Origin: Combretum micranthum
Lineage: Eukaryota; Streptophyta; Magnoliopsida; Myrtales; Combretaceae
NCBI GenBank assembly: GCA_024138025.1
Contig: JAMXBD010000232.1
Location: 744,001 to 808,000, forward strand
DNA: 64,000 bases
Reading direction: 5' to 3'
Part shown: positions 11,191 through 24,239 of the stretch, in pieces
Position numbering within the stretch: position 1 is the first letter of the stretch
How the letters are laid out: every line of letters begins with the position of its first letter
Position numbers and translations under genes: made by a program
Notes under the pieces: generated by a model
Told to the model about the DNA's origin: nothing
What the model saw: only the letters and a program-made list of their open reading frames with translations
The model's database searches: none

Positions 11191-14100
11191 ACCCATATTT
11201 TATTACAAGATCCAATAATCCTCAATGTGACTTAAATTAAGATATTGTCTTAGTGACTTAATCCAATCAAGACCTAGGGTCAAACTGCGTTATGAGTGTT
11301 AAGAAAATATTAAATAATAGAATAAGTAATATATACTTTTTAAAGATAGTAAAACTATCTTATGTTTTTCCCCTTTTTTTTCCTAATATAATATCACAAG
11401 GGCTTAACATTTAAAAGTAAGCTTACATAAAATATTAACGTTTTAAATGTTTAAAAAAATATTATCAATGTCATATAAAATGATGTAAATAAAAAAATCC
11501 ATCATTGTAATACTACCAAATATACTAACATGACACATTTAGGTGATGTTACATCAGTTTCTATTTGTAATACTAAAAAGAACACTGATTTTTTTATCGT
11601 TTAAAACATTGATATTATATATAGATTTACTCTCAAATATTGATTTTAATATAATTTTTTACCATAGTTTTATGGTTATAAATAAGTCCAAAATAGTAAT
11701 GGTTGTGATAAAAGCTATTGATCATTCAATTTCATGCAATATATTCAAACTATCTAAAATTAAAATATATTATTATTAATGCTTGGGTGATGGTTGTGAC
11801 TTCACCATAATGTTTGGAAGAGATGTTTTTATCTTTGTATTTTTATTATTTTTTTGTTATTACAATGGAAAAATGGGAGATGGAATCTGAGATCTCTCAT
11901 TTTGAAGAACCAAGGAAAATCCTGCTAAACTAGAGACCAAGAGAGATGCTGCAAGGCTATAAGGCTATTGGCATATCTGTATGTTTATTTGATAATTATC
12001 ATATTGTTGTTTGTTTCATTAAAAATGACCTTGTGCAAAACATGCTATTAGGTACCCCAATCAATTTGGCACTTTAAGGAATTTTTGGTGCATGGTATCA
12101 GTGCCTCTGTTAAATGATATAACACTGTCATCTCATGTGATGTTTTTAGCTAATAATAGTTTGACATGTAGTAGGCCCACATTAAAAAAATAAATATTAT
12201 ATTAAAAATCTAAATAAATAAAAAAGTTAACATATATATCTTCGTCTCTCATCTTCTTCTTCCTTGACAACACCATTTTTTTTTTTTTTACTATGTCAAA
12301 TAAAAAAAATATTAATCTTGTCAAGCAAGTTTTGCTTAGCCCAAGAGAGAGAAATTAGAGGGGGGAAGAGAGAGAAAGAGAGAGATGTGTCATAGAAAGG
12401 AAAAAAAATTGGAAGAGAAAGGAAAGAAAAGAAAACACAAACTAACCTGATTCAATGCTAAAGATTGATTTTTTTTTTTTTTTTGGAAATTGCATAAAGA
12501 TGATAAATATATTATGAAACTTGTAAAAAAGACAAAGATTTACTGAAAAGATTATGAAACAAATAGATTAAAATTCGATATAAACTCTAGTCTTTCTTTT
12601 TTAAACAAATTTAATTACTAAAACTTGAATTTGAGTAGATTTTTTTCCGTGCATTACTTAGAAAGAAAAAGATATGTTCATTTTTTTTTATTTACTTGAA
12701 GAAAAAAGAGGACAAATCTCCACTGAATTTTTCTCTCTCTAGAAACTCAAATATTCAAAACCCTCTCTTTTGAAAATATCTTGAACTTCAGACAAAATGA
12801 AAAGAAAATGAGTTGGACTTGAGTTTTTAAAAGCTAAATGACTAATAAAGCAGCAAACTTTTATACCCAAGACTTCAAACAATCTACATATTGTTTGAAA
12901 TTGGCTTCTCGCGATTCTACGAGAAACCATTGCTATAGGCATAACACTTGCATTGAAGCACTGTTACAGTGGTGCTTTTGTTGTCTTTACAAGCCTCAAC
13001 TCTGACTCATCTCCAAATTTTAATAGTCATCGATGTGGTTCAACACAGCTGAAGCTCTTTCTAGCTCCCTACATTTGTTTGAACAACTCATAAAGAAGAA
13101 AAATGCCTAACATTGTGACGAATCTGGATCGTGACCCAATCCACAACTAACCCAAACCGACCCACATTCGTAAATGTGTTGTTGCTGCTCGCTGAAGAAG
13201 ATGAAGATGAGAAAAGAAGTGACATATATATATTTTATTTTTTTAGATTTTTAAATATTGCATTTAATGTTTTTTAAAATGTCAACATATGCTAAGTCTC
13301 AAGATGTTATTGGCTAAAAATATCAACTGAGATGATAGTATTACGTTATTCGACAATGGATTGATAGTGCATATAAAAAGTTTTTTTTACTCACTATATT
13401 AATTAATTTTTAAAGTCCAAGTATTAATTATTTTTTTTTTAAATTTAGGTACCATTTATAGCATTAACCCTATTATATAAAACAACACCCTAAAACTTTC
13501 AAAATTTGAACTTAATGAAGGTTTGTATTTAAAATTTAAGGCCAATTGGATTTTAAATTAATAATTCTTCCACCTATTGTATTCTCAATTTCATTAAGAA
13601 ATATCTAACATTTTAGTTAATGTTAACTCTCAAATCTGTTTCTGCCTTGCCTCGAGATTAGATTGTACGCTTTTTGACTACCTCAGATATCACTATAGTA
13701 AAAATCTTTTTTTGTCAGATATGTTGATTGGAATCATGGGTCAGACTTAATACATGAGCTAGAACTAGTGAATATTGATTGAAGATCCCCTTGAGGATGG
13801 GCTTGAGTATTTTTATGGCTAGATGATCCATTGAGCATGTGATTATGATTCACTTTGTGTTGGAGTGGAAGAAAAAAAGGATTTGGAACCTTATTCAGAG
13901 TACACGAGTCACTATACAAGTTGTGTTGAAAGTCGTGTTGAAAATAGATGTGAAGATGCAAAGGAACAAAGCTTCAATGCACTGTATAAGAGAGTATGTG
14001 AATCCCTGTAATTTTATAATAATAAAATATAGATAAATTCAAACCTAATTCTTAATTTGGACATAAAACATCAAAACACTAATAATTCAAATCATTAACA

Positions 14101-15299
14101 AATAAATTATAGTTTACGATAACGAATATTATAATTAAAATATAAAAGTCTTAACATAAAAATTTTAAATATACTATAATATTTGAAATATTCAATATAT
14201 AAATTTTCATCCAAAAATATTATTAAACAAATATTATCATACACATCATTGACCTCGAAAAATATCCAAATTCTCTATCCCCAGTCCCCTTGCTTTCCGA
14301 GTAAATTCCAGTGGAAGGAAATGCAAAACGGCTTCCCCGCGATTAGATTTCGTATGGACAAAGCTAACACACACACGTGTCTATATATATGCATTGTGTT
14401 CCCGTTTCCAGGATGTCCATGATCCTAATCCATCTCTTTTCCTCATTTACTTTATTTTTTCTTCAACTTCTGTATGCCAGAACTTTTATTAAACTTCTAA
14501 ATTTATAACTTTTACATACCTCAACTATTTTCAATTCCAAATATTACTCTAGGTCTTCAAAACAAGAATAAACTTAGTAAAATTTTATTTATCATAAAAA
14601 ATCTTATTAATAGAAATATCAAATATTAAATTTTATAACTATACTTTATAAAGTTATATTCAATTACACTAACTATAGAAAAATATTCATTTTATGTTTT
14701 AGGTGAAAACTTTGATTTTTTAAATCAACCGTAGAATTATTTTGATTAAATGAGGCCAAGGTGAGTGGGACTTCTCCACGATTTACTATATGATTTATGC
14801 TTGTTATGATGCAAATTAAATTATTAAACGATCGTACAATGTATGTGCTATGTGATTATCGGCTCAAAGTTGTTTAAAATAGCTGAAACAATGCTTTAAA
14901 GGTTCATAATCTTATCATGTTCATTCGATAAATGGCAATATAAATCTTGGAAAAAAAATTAAAATAATAAGAAAATGAAAATGAAAAAGAAACATCATAT
15001 TACTTACCGGAATGGCTGTGTGCATGCCATTAAACTACGTTTTCCACAAATCTTACTGTTTTGTCATTTTAAACATCACATTCGATTCCATGTAACACCA
15101 ACCCCCGCGATAGTTTCAATTTATCACAATAAATTGCTGATGCAATTGTCCAGTTTGCTCAGGACATGCATGAAGATGAAGTGTACCGGCAGCATCCTCT
15201 GCCATGTTTCAAAAAACTTTTTGTAAATGGATAAAATACTATGTATGTTCGTAGAACTCGAGCTTCTGTAGAGCCTAGTTCTGGCCTTTTTGCATCATC
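11191..15299. other. 4-kb gene-free region
   Basis: Many A/T homopolymers and a GA-rich patch near 12350-12390 are present. Small frames at 12739-12942 (-), 13734-13961 (-) and 14975-15226 (+) match no family I know and lack flanking exons. No transposon end is recognised. Confidence 0.4.
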
Positions 15300-16920
15300 T
15301 ATGCTAGGGAGGAATATAAATACCCCCAGATGGACTTTTTGTATTTTGCCTTCACTTTAATATAAGTACGTACACCTTCCTTACTGAGAAAAAACCCCCA
15401 TGATACTAGTTTGATTTGGTACATACATATTTATGTTATATGTTGTACACTTGTGGCAGCCATATAATTAAAGTCTGTACCAGTTGGATCTTAACATTTG
15501 ACAGAGTGAACATATTACATCGATGTATTTTGAATTAATCATGATTTACTCTTAATATCGCCTATTTATTCAAATCTTACTAAGTAATAATGTCAAACAA
15601 TAAATTACATCTACTAGACATTAAAATCATGAATCAGGCATGATTATATATGTGGTGGAAATTTAAACTATATTATGTGTATGTGTGTACATATATAATT
15701 TTATATTATGGGTTAGTGCTTTTTATGAACTATGTTTAGATTAAATATAATTTGATGACTTGATATTGCTGAAGTGTAATTCCTTGCATAATATTACTGA
15801 AGTGTTTGATTTATATCCTGATTGGTCACTCTTAAATGAATTAATAACTATTGAGATTATAATTTGACATGTATTGCATGGAGTCTTGCATAATCTAAGG
15901 CCATCACTGTCACATGATGGATAGAAATGAAACTTATGTTACTTCGGATTGCATTTAAGATATTCGCGAGTATTAAGAAAATTATTTTGAATACAAGTTT
16001 TATTATATTCTCCCTATAAGTGTTTTTAAGTATCTTGTTTCAATAATACAAACTAAAAGATTTGGGGAAGCTGCATATTACTAAAACATAAACTATCCAT
16101 TGTTGTGGATCATATCATAAGTTTATAGAATTAGGGCTGCATTTACGGTACCCTAGATTAGCTTAGGACTGCATTTAAGGTATTCTAAGCCTGCCTCGAA
16201 CTGTATTTAAGGTATCCGTAGGACTTAAGAGAGCTATTTTGGAATTTCCATCTTATAGGTATGGCTACATTTAAGGTATCCTAAAACCTAAGACTTAAGA
16301 AAAAGTGATTAGACGACCTAGATACTAATGGAACTACTAATTCCCTAATCCTAGGTCAAAAGGGGGTTTATACCCTAGACTTCATGTTGGTTACAGAAAG
16401 ACCACGTGCGATATTTGTATTGAATACGCTTGTTCATGCATAGCATATGATTAATAACTTATTTGTTATTGCTTTTATATAGTAATGAGAATATTGTACT
16501 CTCATCTCATTGAGCCGTAGCTTTTGCTCATTCCACGATAGTGTGATTAGTGTTGTAGGTACTACCAGGAATATCTACAACTTTGACATATTGGCAACTT
16601 CAGTAACAATAGTTGCTTTGGGGATTTAGGGATATTATAAGAGATGAAGTAGATATACCTATTATACTATATGGTTTGTATTTTGATAATGGACTAATGA
16701 GATACCTACTTAATTGCCTTATCAACATTAGTAGGAAATTTCTCAACATAGACTTGAGGTACTCATCTCTTAGAATTCCTTTACTTACTATGTACCAATA
16801 TGTAAATATAAGTTTGGATATGAAGTATGTTTGTATGATTAGGTGCTACGTGAATACTTAAATAATTTAATTAGGTATTCATGGTGGGTTGTCATGATTA
16901 GGGCCCACTACTGGGCATGA
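15300..16920 (+). mobile_element. Tekay/Del-like LTR remnant
   Basis: A TATA-like ATATAAATACCCCC at about 15315 matches the TATA context at 27680 in the long LTR further right. The block around 16430-16560 (CATATGATTAATAACTTATTTG, then CTCATTGAGCC...GCTCATTCC, then GTTGTAGGTACTACCAGG) aligns with 30385-30500 and with the reverse complement of 63420-63540. This order is typical of U5 in Tekay/Del-type chromovirus LTRs. Both ends are approximate. Confidence 0.55.
16137..16290. repeat. dispersed 18-bp direct repeats
   Basis: Versions of GCATTTAAGGTATCCTA occur at about 16140, 16170, 16202 and 16265, with a further copy near 15952. Spacing is irregular, so they are interspersed rather than a regular tandem array. 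Confidence 0.65.
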
Positions 16921-17079
16921 TAGAGTACATGACTCGTGTAGATGAATCGCGTAGATCTTATGTGTGCCACACAAATGTACATGGCCCATGTATGTGATAT
17001 GTGTACTTATCAAGTTGTGCAACAATCTAGGGTACACAAACACGAACATGGGATTAGCAGTTGTGTGGGGAGCCAAAAC

Positions 17080-17560
17080 ATTGAGTTTTGCTTATTTAAA
17101 TTATCTTGTTAAGTATTATTAGGAGTTTCTTTATTAGGGACATTTTTGTAATTTCATGGTATTTTATTAACGTTTGGACTACTATAAATAGTCTTAGTCA
17201 TGTCATGAACACGATACCTTGATATTGGCTTTGAATTCTTGAATATGTATATGACTTAAATGCTTTTCAACCTTTCCACTCTTTATTTTGGCCTTGTGAT
17301 TGAGTGAAAGTTTCTTTGTTGTTTTATCACTTGTGAGTCATATTGATTGATCAAAGATCTAGTTTGATCTTTTCTTGGTGTGTAATATCCTAAGATAAAA
17401 TCATCTATATCTCTTTATTTTAGTTTCTTAATAAAACCCTCAAACATAAATACATAAACACTTATTGCGAGAGATCTACTAAGAGAAACCTTGAGAATGA
17501 CTAGTAAACCGTATCATATATGTTTTTTTCTTGAACTCATGCTTATCATTTTCACTTTCA
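17080..17560 (+). mobile_element. possible LTR promoter region
   Basis: A TATA-like CTATAAATAG at about 17180 follows an AT-rich stretch and precedes a pyrimidine-rich leader. The layout resembles the U3-R part of a plant LTR. No terminal repeat partner, primer-binding site or target duplication is visible. Confidence 0.3.
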
Positions 17561-20392
17561 CCTTTCTTATGTTCAGCACATTATTTTTTAAAGTCATATA
17601 AATTTTAGAGGGTTACTATTGTAGTTACTACCTAGACTTTTTCTAAATGTACAATTAACTATTTCAATTTATAAATGGTTAGTTTAATATTTAGTGAAAA
17701 ATTTTGTATTCATTAATACTACCTTCAAAGTTAGTACTCGAAAGTGATAAGTGTTAAGTAATTAATAAAAAATTAGAGGATTAAGCAAGACTCACATTTT
17801 CTAATTAAATAATTAAGTAGGCATGTTGACTCCCAATAACTTTAATGAATGTATTAATTTACCTGCTTAATTGGTTAACTTTTTTTTATTGAATTTTTGA
17901 GATATGTCACTTTTCCATAGATTAAGCGTAACAACTCAGCATATGGAATTAATTATGTTACATAAGGTAGTATTAATGCAAATGAAACAATTGATTAGGT
18001 ATTAAATAACTCTTAATTGTACCTTTTTGAAAATTCAAGTACTAAACATAATATTAACCCAATTCTAATTATGGATTCATTCTTTTAAAGCTTTTTACAA
18101 ATACATTTTCTTTTTTTATTAAACACTTTTGTCCATCATCAATATTTCATTCACGTCTTACGCTTGCTAAATTCCAATTTGCATATAATAATTAATTTAA
18201 TAAAATGACATTGATAAATATATCTAATTAAACAATTCAATTCAAAACAATAAATTACAAAAAAAATTAAAAAAAAAAAAAAGAAGAAGAAGGAAAGTTC
18301 GGTTAGCATATCAAAGCCCTAAAACTATTGATCAACAACATCAAAGCTAGGAGGCAGGTACCATAACCTAAGGGATGATACTAGACAATCCAATATAGGT
18401 AATGGTCGAGCACTCCTAATCTTATGGCCAGCAAGTACTATAAAATTACGGTTATCATATAGTCCAATCATAACCATGTATTGAGAAGAGGATCAATGGA
18501 TATTATATTTCACGTGTAATATATATATAGTATGTAATTATCAAGAATTTTTTAATATGTAGGTACGTCAATAGTGGTTAATTTGAAAACAACCCACTAT
18601 ATTATCCATGCGTAGCATACAATTAATAGTCACACATCGCGTGTACATTCATATAGTATATATCGAATGATCACGGCTATATCATTATTCTATACTTTAT
18701 AGTGTTGTGGGCCGTTTGATACTAATTGTTTAGCGTGATCTTATAGGATTATAGTTTTGAAATAGACATTATTAGACAGCAAGCCACTCGTTGTGACGCA
18801 GAGGACCAGTCCAAGTCACCACCGGCCCGTTCACCTTGACTCGCCAATGAACCCCTCGTTAGTTTCTTATTTTGTCTACTCTTATTAGCATGCCAGCTGC
18901 CCGGCTGGTGTACTCCGTACACATGTTCCGTACTTCCCGGTTCCATCGGCTGCACCCCACCTGGCCATCCAATCCTTGCCAAGAAAAGAAAAACGCAAAT
19001 CTTAAAAACTTCTTTCAGGTGTTTTTAGTTAAACTTTAAAGTATTCCACTCCAGTTTGGGTGACCTTTAAAGAAGTGAAATGGATTAGCTTTTTCTTTTA
19101 TTCAAATTTATTATAAACTAGAATATTATTTAATCATATATTATATTCGAGCCTCAATGACTAGTGCCCAAATATCTTCACCAAAATAATCATATATAAT
19201 AACTTATACTGTTTTTGGCATTTTTGTTTAAAGTAGAAATGAAGAGAAGTGGACAAAAAGAAATGGAAGGAAATGGAATTGAGAGGAAATGGAAAGAAGT
19301 AGTATCGTTATTTTATGTTTGGTAATTTATGAATGAAAGAAAATGAAATGAAGAGAAATGGAGTTAGTAATTGATAAAATTATCTCCATATGATTTTTTA
19401 TAAAATATTAATAAAAAAAGAGAAATAAGGGTATTTTAGTCTTTTTAACACATTTCTCTCCTTTTCTCTCCCTTTCAGCCCAACAACAGACGGAAAATTC
19501 AGCTGCCACTTTTTCCTTAAATTTCCATCGAAATCCACTGATTTCACCTCCCATCAAGCACACCAAACAGCAACACTTCATCTCATTTCTCTCATTTTCA
19601 ACAGACTTCAACCGTTCCAAACATAGCATTAAGCTCCCAATTCAATCATTTTATTAGTTAACGATTCAAACTACTCATGACCTATTTGAGCTTGATTGGT
19701 AAATGAGTCAAATTTGAGTTTCGATTCAGGCTAACGAGTCTGTCAAGAGCAGACTCATTAGCATGTTTGTAAGTTTATCTTTATGATATATTAATATATA
19801 TAACAATAAAAACTAATTTCTATTTAATATATATGTATACATATTTGGCGACTCTTACGTATTATTTTAAAGGTTAAATAGTGGAGAATTGACTATTTAA
19901 ACGAGTCAAATCCAAGCTTAAATTTCAAGCTTAATAAAAAAGTTAAGCTCAGCTTGACTCAAGCTACTTTTGTAAATGAGCCAAATTCGAGTTTGAAATA
20001 AAGTTGGTTAAGTTAAACAAGTCTAAAATTCAAGCCCAATAAAAATCTCAATTTAAACTCTATAAATTTTAAACGAACCAAACTCAAACAATTAATGCCT
20101 TAACTTGTTTGCAGCCCAAGCCATATACATGAAAACTTTAAACTCGTAGCATGGCCAATTTGCTAATAATGTATGATAACATGAACCTGTAACTCAAGTG
20201 TTTATTACTCGCAGATGATTATTATGTATTGAACCCTTAAACTCATAAATCATAATCTAATCTTATTATAAACACATTTCATAATCAAATTAGACGTGCT
20301 TAGTAATTAAAATATTATAGTAGATAAAATATAATTATTGAATCTATTGAAAAAATTAAAATTGAACAAAATACAAAATTATTATAAAAGTA
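17561..20392. other. gene-free region
   Basis: A GC-richer patch lies at 18770-18980 and a purine-rich patch with GGAAATGGAA words at 19240-19360. Frames at 18749-18982 (-) and 19408-19629 (-) are not recognised. The second part (19200-19640) has the look of a non-autonomous transposon, but I could not pair its ends. Confidence 0.35.
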
Positions 20393-20622
20393 TGCCTGTT
20401 TGTTTCATCATATTTTAGTCATTTTGACATCATATGTTTATCATTTTTGAACAAATGTTTGTCAAGATTTAGATATAGATGAAAAACTCACGGTTTTTTT
20501 CATAAACTGATAAATAAATATAATACAGATATGATATAGACAAGTTATAAATGCATATGATGTATGATACGGATAAGAATCTAACAATCTAAAATAACCC
20601 TTAAACTCTTAACAAATATTTG
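20393..20622 (+). mobile_element. MITE family A, copy 1
   Basis: The block starts TGTTTGTTTCATCATATTTT and ends near AATCTAACAATCTAAAATAA. It aligns over its length with the reverse complement of 47905-48085. Inside are a TTTTTGAACAAATGTTTGTC block and a GATGAAAAA block, both shared by the copies. About 230 bp with weak terminal inverted repeats and no coding capacity fits a miniature inverted-repeat element. Confidence 0.6.
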
Positions 20623-20870
20623 AAACAATTCTTAATGAAATCATTAATAAATGCAACAACTACGAACCTAAAAAGTTATATAAATACTAGCCATGTTGAT
20701 GTTGTAATTAGTGGAAGCTTGGGGTTGGGATAATCAACAAATATGAAATTGGAAATTATAGTTAGATATAGGAAGTATTATTTGTGCAAGTATTCTTAAT
20801 CTAATTTATACCAATATTAAAGCTCCCCACCTTTGTTTACCAAATAATACTATATCATGTTTGATACATG

Positions 20871-23858
20871 TAAACACCTCATTTTGACATTTCTTTTTGT
20901 CAAAATAAATACCAAGCTTAGTATACACATAATTAAATTAATTAAAATTTTGCAAATTATAAATGTTAAAGCTAGGAATGAAAATTAGAAAAAAATAAAT
21001 CAATTTAATAGAAATAAATACAATAGATGTAATATGGATAATTAATAAATAAATGTAATTTCGAAAATTCGTAAAAAAAAAAAGTTACTGTTCATCGTCT
21101 CCTACCTCCGGCCGCCCGATGGAGCGTTTTCAAGTCAATTTTTGACTCCTTTTCAAAACCTTTTTTTACAAAACAAATACATATTTTGAAACTAGACACG
21201 GAGTACTTCATTTTGATATATAATTTTCATATTTTCATAAACTATAACTATTTCAAATTCGGGCTTGAAGTTGAAAAAAAGTTCGTTTTTACATTTCCGA
21301 AAAAAGCTCAAATCACCGATTTTTTCGCTCAAAAACGTGTTTGAACGTTAACATTATAACGTTAATGACAGCTAATGCAATTTAGAACCTTTTTAGTCTG
21401 CTTTTTCGGATAAAAATCAAAATAAGATATGAAACCCTAGATCTATAAATAGAGGAAAAAATGGAAAAGAAAAGGGGACGAAAACAAAAAAAAGAGAGCA
21501 CAAAGAATCCCATTCTTATGATTTAGGTTTTTGAAGCCTTTTAGAAACTTCGATTTTAAGTTTTTTAGCAAAGCTCGAGTTAATTGGCACGGAAAGACTT
21601 CGATCACTGCCTGACCCGACTTGATCGGAATCTACTGTTTTTTTTATTGGCCGCTGGAACCTTGGCCGTTTTCATCCTCCTATGCGCGGTGGCCGACTCG
21701 ACCGGAGTTCCCAATCATTCATCGCTGCTGTTACGTTGCCGTTCCTCTTTTTCTACGTGCGCGTCGGAGTTGATCGTCGGCCTTAGCTTTTGAATTTCTT
21801 TTTCCCAGCGCGTCTTTTGCAGAACAGGTACGTCTCCTGTTCTTGATTTTTTTTTTCATTTCATTAATAATAATAATAATAATAATAATAACTATAGTAT
21901 GATATTAAAAATAGGAAATTAAAGAATAAGAAAAACGAAAATAATTAGTATATGATTATATTTTCAAAATTTGTTATGAATATGTTGTGTTTTTTTTTTT
22001 AAAAAAAAATTCAAAATATGTAAAATTAGTATTAGTTTAAATCATGATAGTATAGTCATTATAATTATTTTTTTTTTCTTCTCAATAAATGAAATTGTCT
22101 TGTTCTAAAAAATATTGAATTGAAATTTAGGGTTTATTTTTTTATTTTTTTTTGCCATGATCGATCTTGCTATGATAGTATATAATTCTTCCACCTTTTC
22201 TTTGTGATATCGTTTTGTAATATTATGATTTTGTCAAACTTTGAATAATGAGATCTTGTAAATATTTGACATGAAAATTGTATTGATAACTTGATGAAAA
22301 TCTTGATTTGGCTAAAGTTTGTTTATACCATGATTTTGAAATTATTAAAAGAACCTGATTTCATTATCAATATGCAATGTAATTAGAAACTTTGATAAAA
22401 TGTTAATATCATGTATGAAGTTTACCTATATTATTGGATATGAGTTCATCTTGTTAACATTGATATCTTTTATTAATTTTATATATGATGATATATTGAT
22501 TTAATTAATGTGCTTGACAATTGCCATGATATATAATTTTAATCTATTATTCAAAATCTTTTTATCACTTAGGAAAATCAATTTTTATAAAATTGTTAAA
22601 ACATAACTCGATAGTCCTTTTTGCATTAATATAGTAATGATTTTGTTTTCTTGTGATAAAATTGATTTTTTTTATATGTATCATGTTAGATATGTGTTCA
22701 TAGAATTACATTAAGATTTTGTTATTGATAATATAAATATAATCATGCCTTAATCATGAGGAATATATGAATTTTTTTAGAGTTTAGGTTTACAATATTT
22801 GAAATTGTGTGATCATGTATGATGATTAGTCATTAATATTTTTTTTATGCCATGATTTTGTCTTATTATGATGACCTTGATTGAATTTTATGATTTCACC
22901 ATATATGAAACCATATTGAAATCTTACCCTTCATAATGTAATTTTAATGATATATAAATCTTGATTATGCCATGATATTGCTTTGTTGAAATTAGCTTGT
23001 TAAATATTGATATTCCTTATAATATTATTATTATTGATGATATGTATGATCAATCGATATGCATGATATGTGGTTATGATTTCTTGTTCAAAATTTTTGT
23101 CACCTAGAAAAATCCGATTTTCCATAAAATTGCTAAAACCTAACTTAATAGATTTAGGGTTCATGTTAAAAAATATATACTTTTTTCATAAAATTAACAA
23201 ACTTAATGAACTTAAAGCGAAAAGATTTCAAAAAATCCTAAAATTAACCAACAAATTAAATTTTTCTAAAAGAACTACGTGTGGTCTGATCCCGATTAGC
23301 GGGTACGTAGGCATCTAAATGGGCGACTTTAAATATGTAAAAAATTATTTTTGTGAATTTATTTGATTTGTTTAGTTTAGGATATGTGAATATTGATAGA
23401 ATTTGATAAGATTTGATTAATTTGAATATTTTGAGTTTTTAGATTATATATGATTATCGATGGAATTTGATTAGTATTTTTGTGCATATCAGACATATGT
23501 TTAGTTAATTAGATTTGATAAATAGTTTAGATTTTGAAATTAGGGTTTAAAAGAAAGCAATTTAAATACGGAAAGTTAAAGTGGTAACCGTTTAGGTTTT
23601 AATAGGTTAGCCTCAGAACTTAAGTTAATTTCTGGTTCTCGTTTTCAAAAAACGATTTTTTTTTCACAGATCAGTAGCAAAATCAAAATCAACCTACCCA
23701 TTGGTTTTGGTTTATTTTTCTCGACTTTAGTCGAGTGGCGACTCCAAAATATTTTTAAAATTAAAAATTTCCTTTAATTCTTAATTGAGGATTCGCATTG
23801 AATGGGTTAGGGTTTAGTACGAATCGGATTAAAGGAAATCGAAAAACCAGGCTCGACA
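20871..23858 (+). mobile_element. solo LTR, Tat/Ogre-like, with target duplication
   Basis: The block begins TGTAAACACC and ends CTCGACA (TG...CA). The 5 bp on each side are identical: ATACA at 20866-20870 and 23859-23863. It holds a TATA-like CTATAAATAGAGG at about 21445 and a GC-rich segment at 21580-21800. It also has ACGTGTGGTCTGATCCCGAT followed by GGGTACGTAGGCA near 23277-23315, and GAGTGGCGACTCC near 23733. The last two words are familiar from LTRs of Tat/Ogre-type Ty3/gypsy elements. With no internal region or second LTR, it is best read as the product of unequal LTR recombination. Length is 2,988 bp. Confidence 0.85.
21865..21891. repeat. (TAA)n microsatellite
   Basis: About nine uninterrupted TAA units lie inside the solo LTR. 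Confidence 0.9.
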
Positions 23859-24239
23859 ATACATATGAATGATTTGAAATTGATTAGATTGTAATGAAAT
23901 GGAAGAGTTTAAAAATGATAAGTCAATTCCTATATTTGAAAGATTACATGGAATAGAATGACTAAAAAATGTAATTGTTGGGAATATCCTTAGTAATAAA
24001 TGTAAAATATGAATACATGATAAGATAAAAAAGTAATTACACCATATATAATTAATAAAGGTATACTGAAATTGCGATTTCATCTTTTTAAAGGTGGAAT
24101 CAAATTTCCCTTCAAAACCAGAATCATCGATTATAAGTAATTATGATTCTGATTTTTAAAAACGCTTTCAAATATTAAGAAAGAAAATGAAAATCGAAAT
24201 CGTAATTCTATTTCAGTCCATTTCTATGTATCAAATATG

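Larger units (their letters stand above)
20858..24239. mobile_element. MITE interrupted by a solo LTR
   Basis: If the LTR at 20871-23858 and one target duplication are removed, the left end reads CATGTTTGATACATATGAAT. It matches the reverse complement of the right end (CATATTTGATACATAGAAAT), which finishes at 24239. The pre-insertion element was about 390 bp. Its interior (23864-24200) is AT-rich and non-coding. The insertion point falls inside the left terminal inverted repeat. Confidence 0.7.

Noticed and set aside
21584..21793. 69-codon GC-rich frame with a hydrophobic segment inside the solo LTR
   Set aside because: It starts at TTG, not ATG, matches no family, and lies in the LTR leader region.
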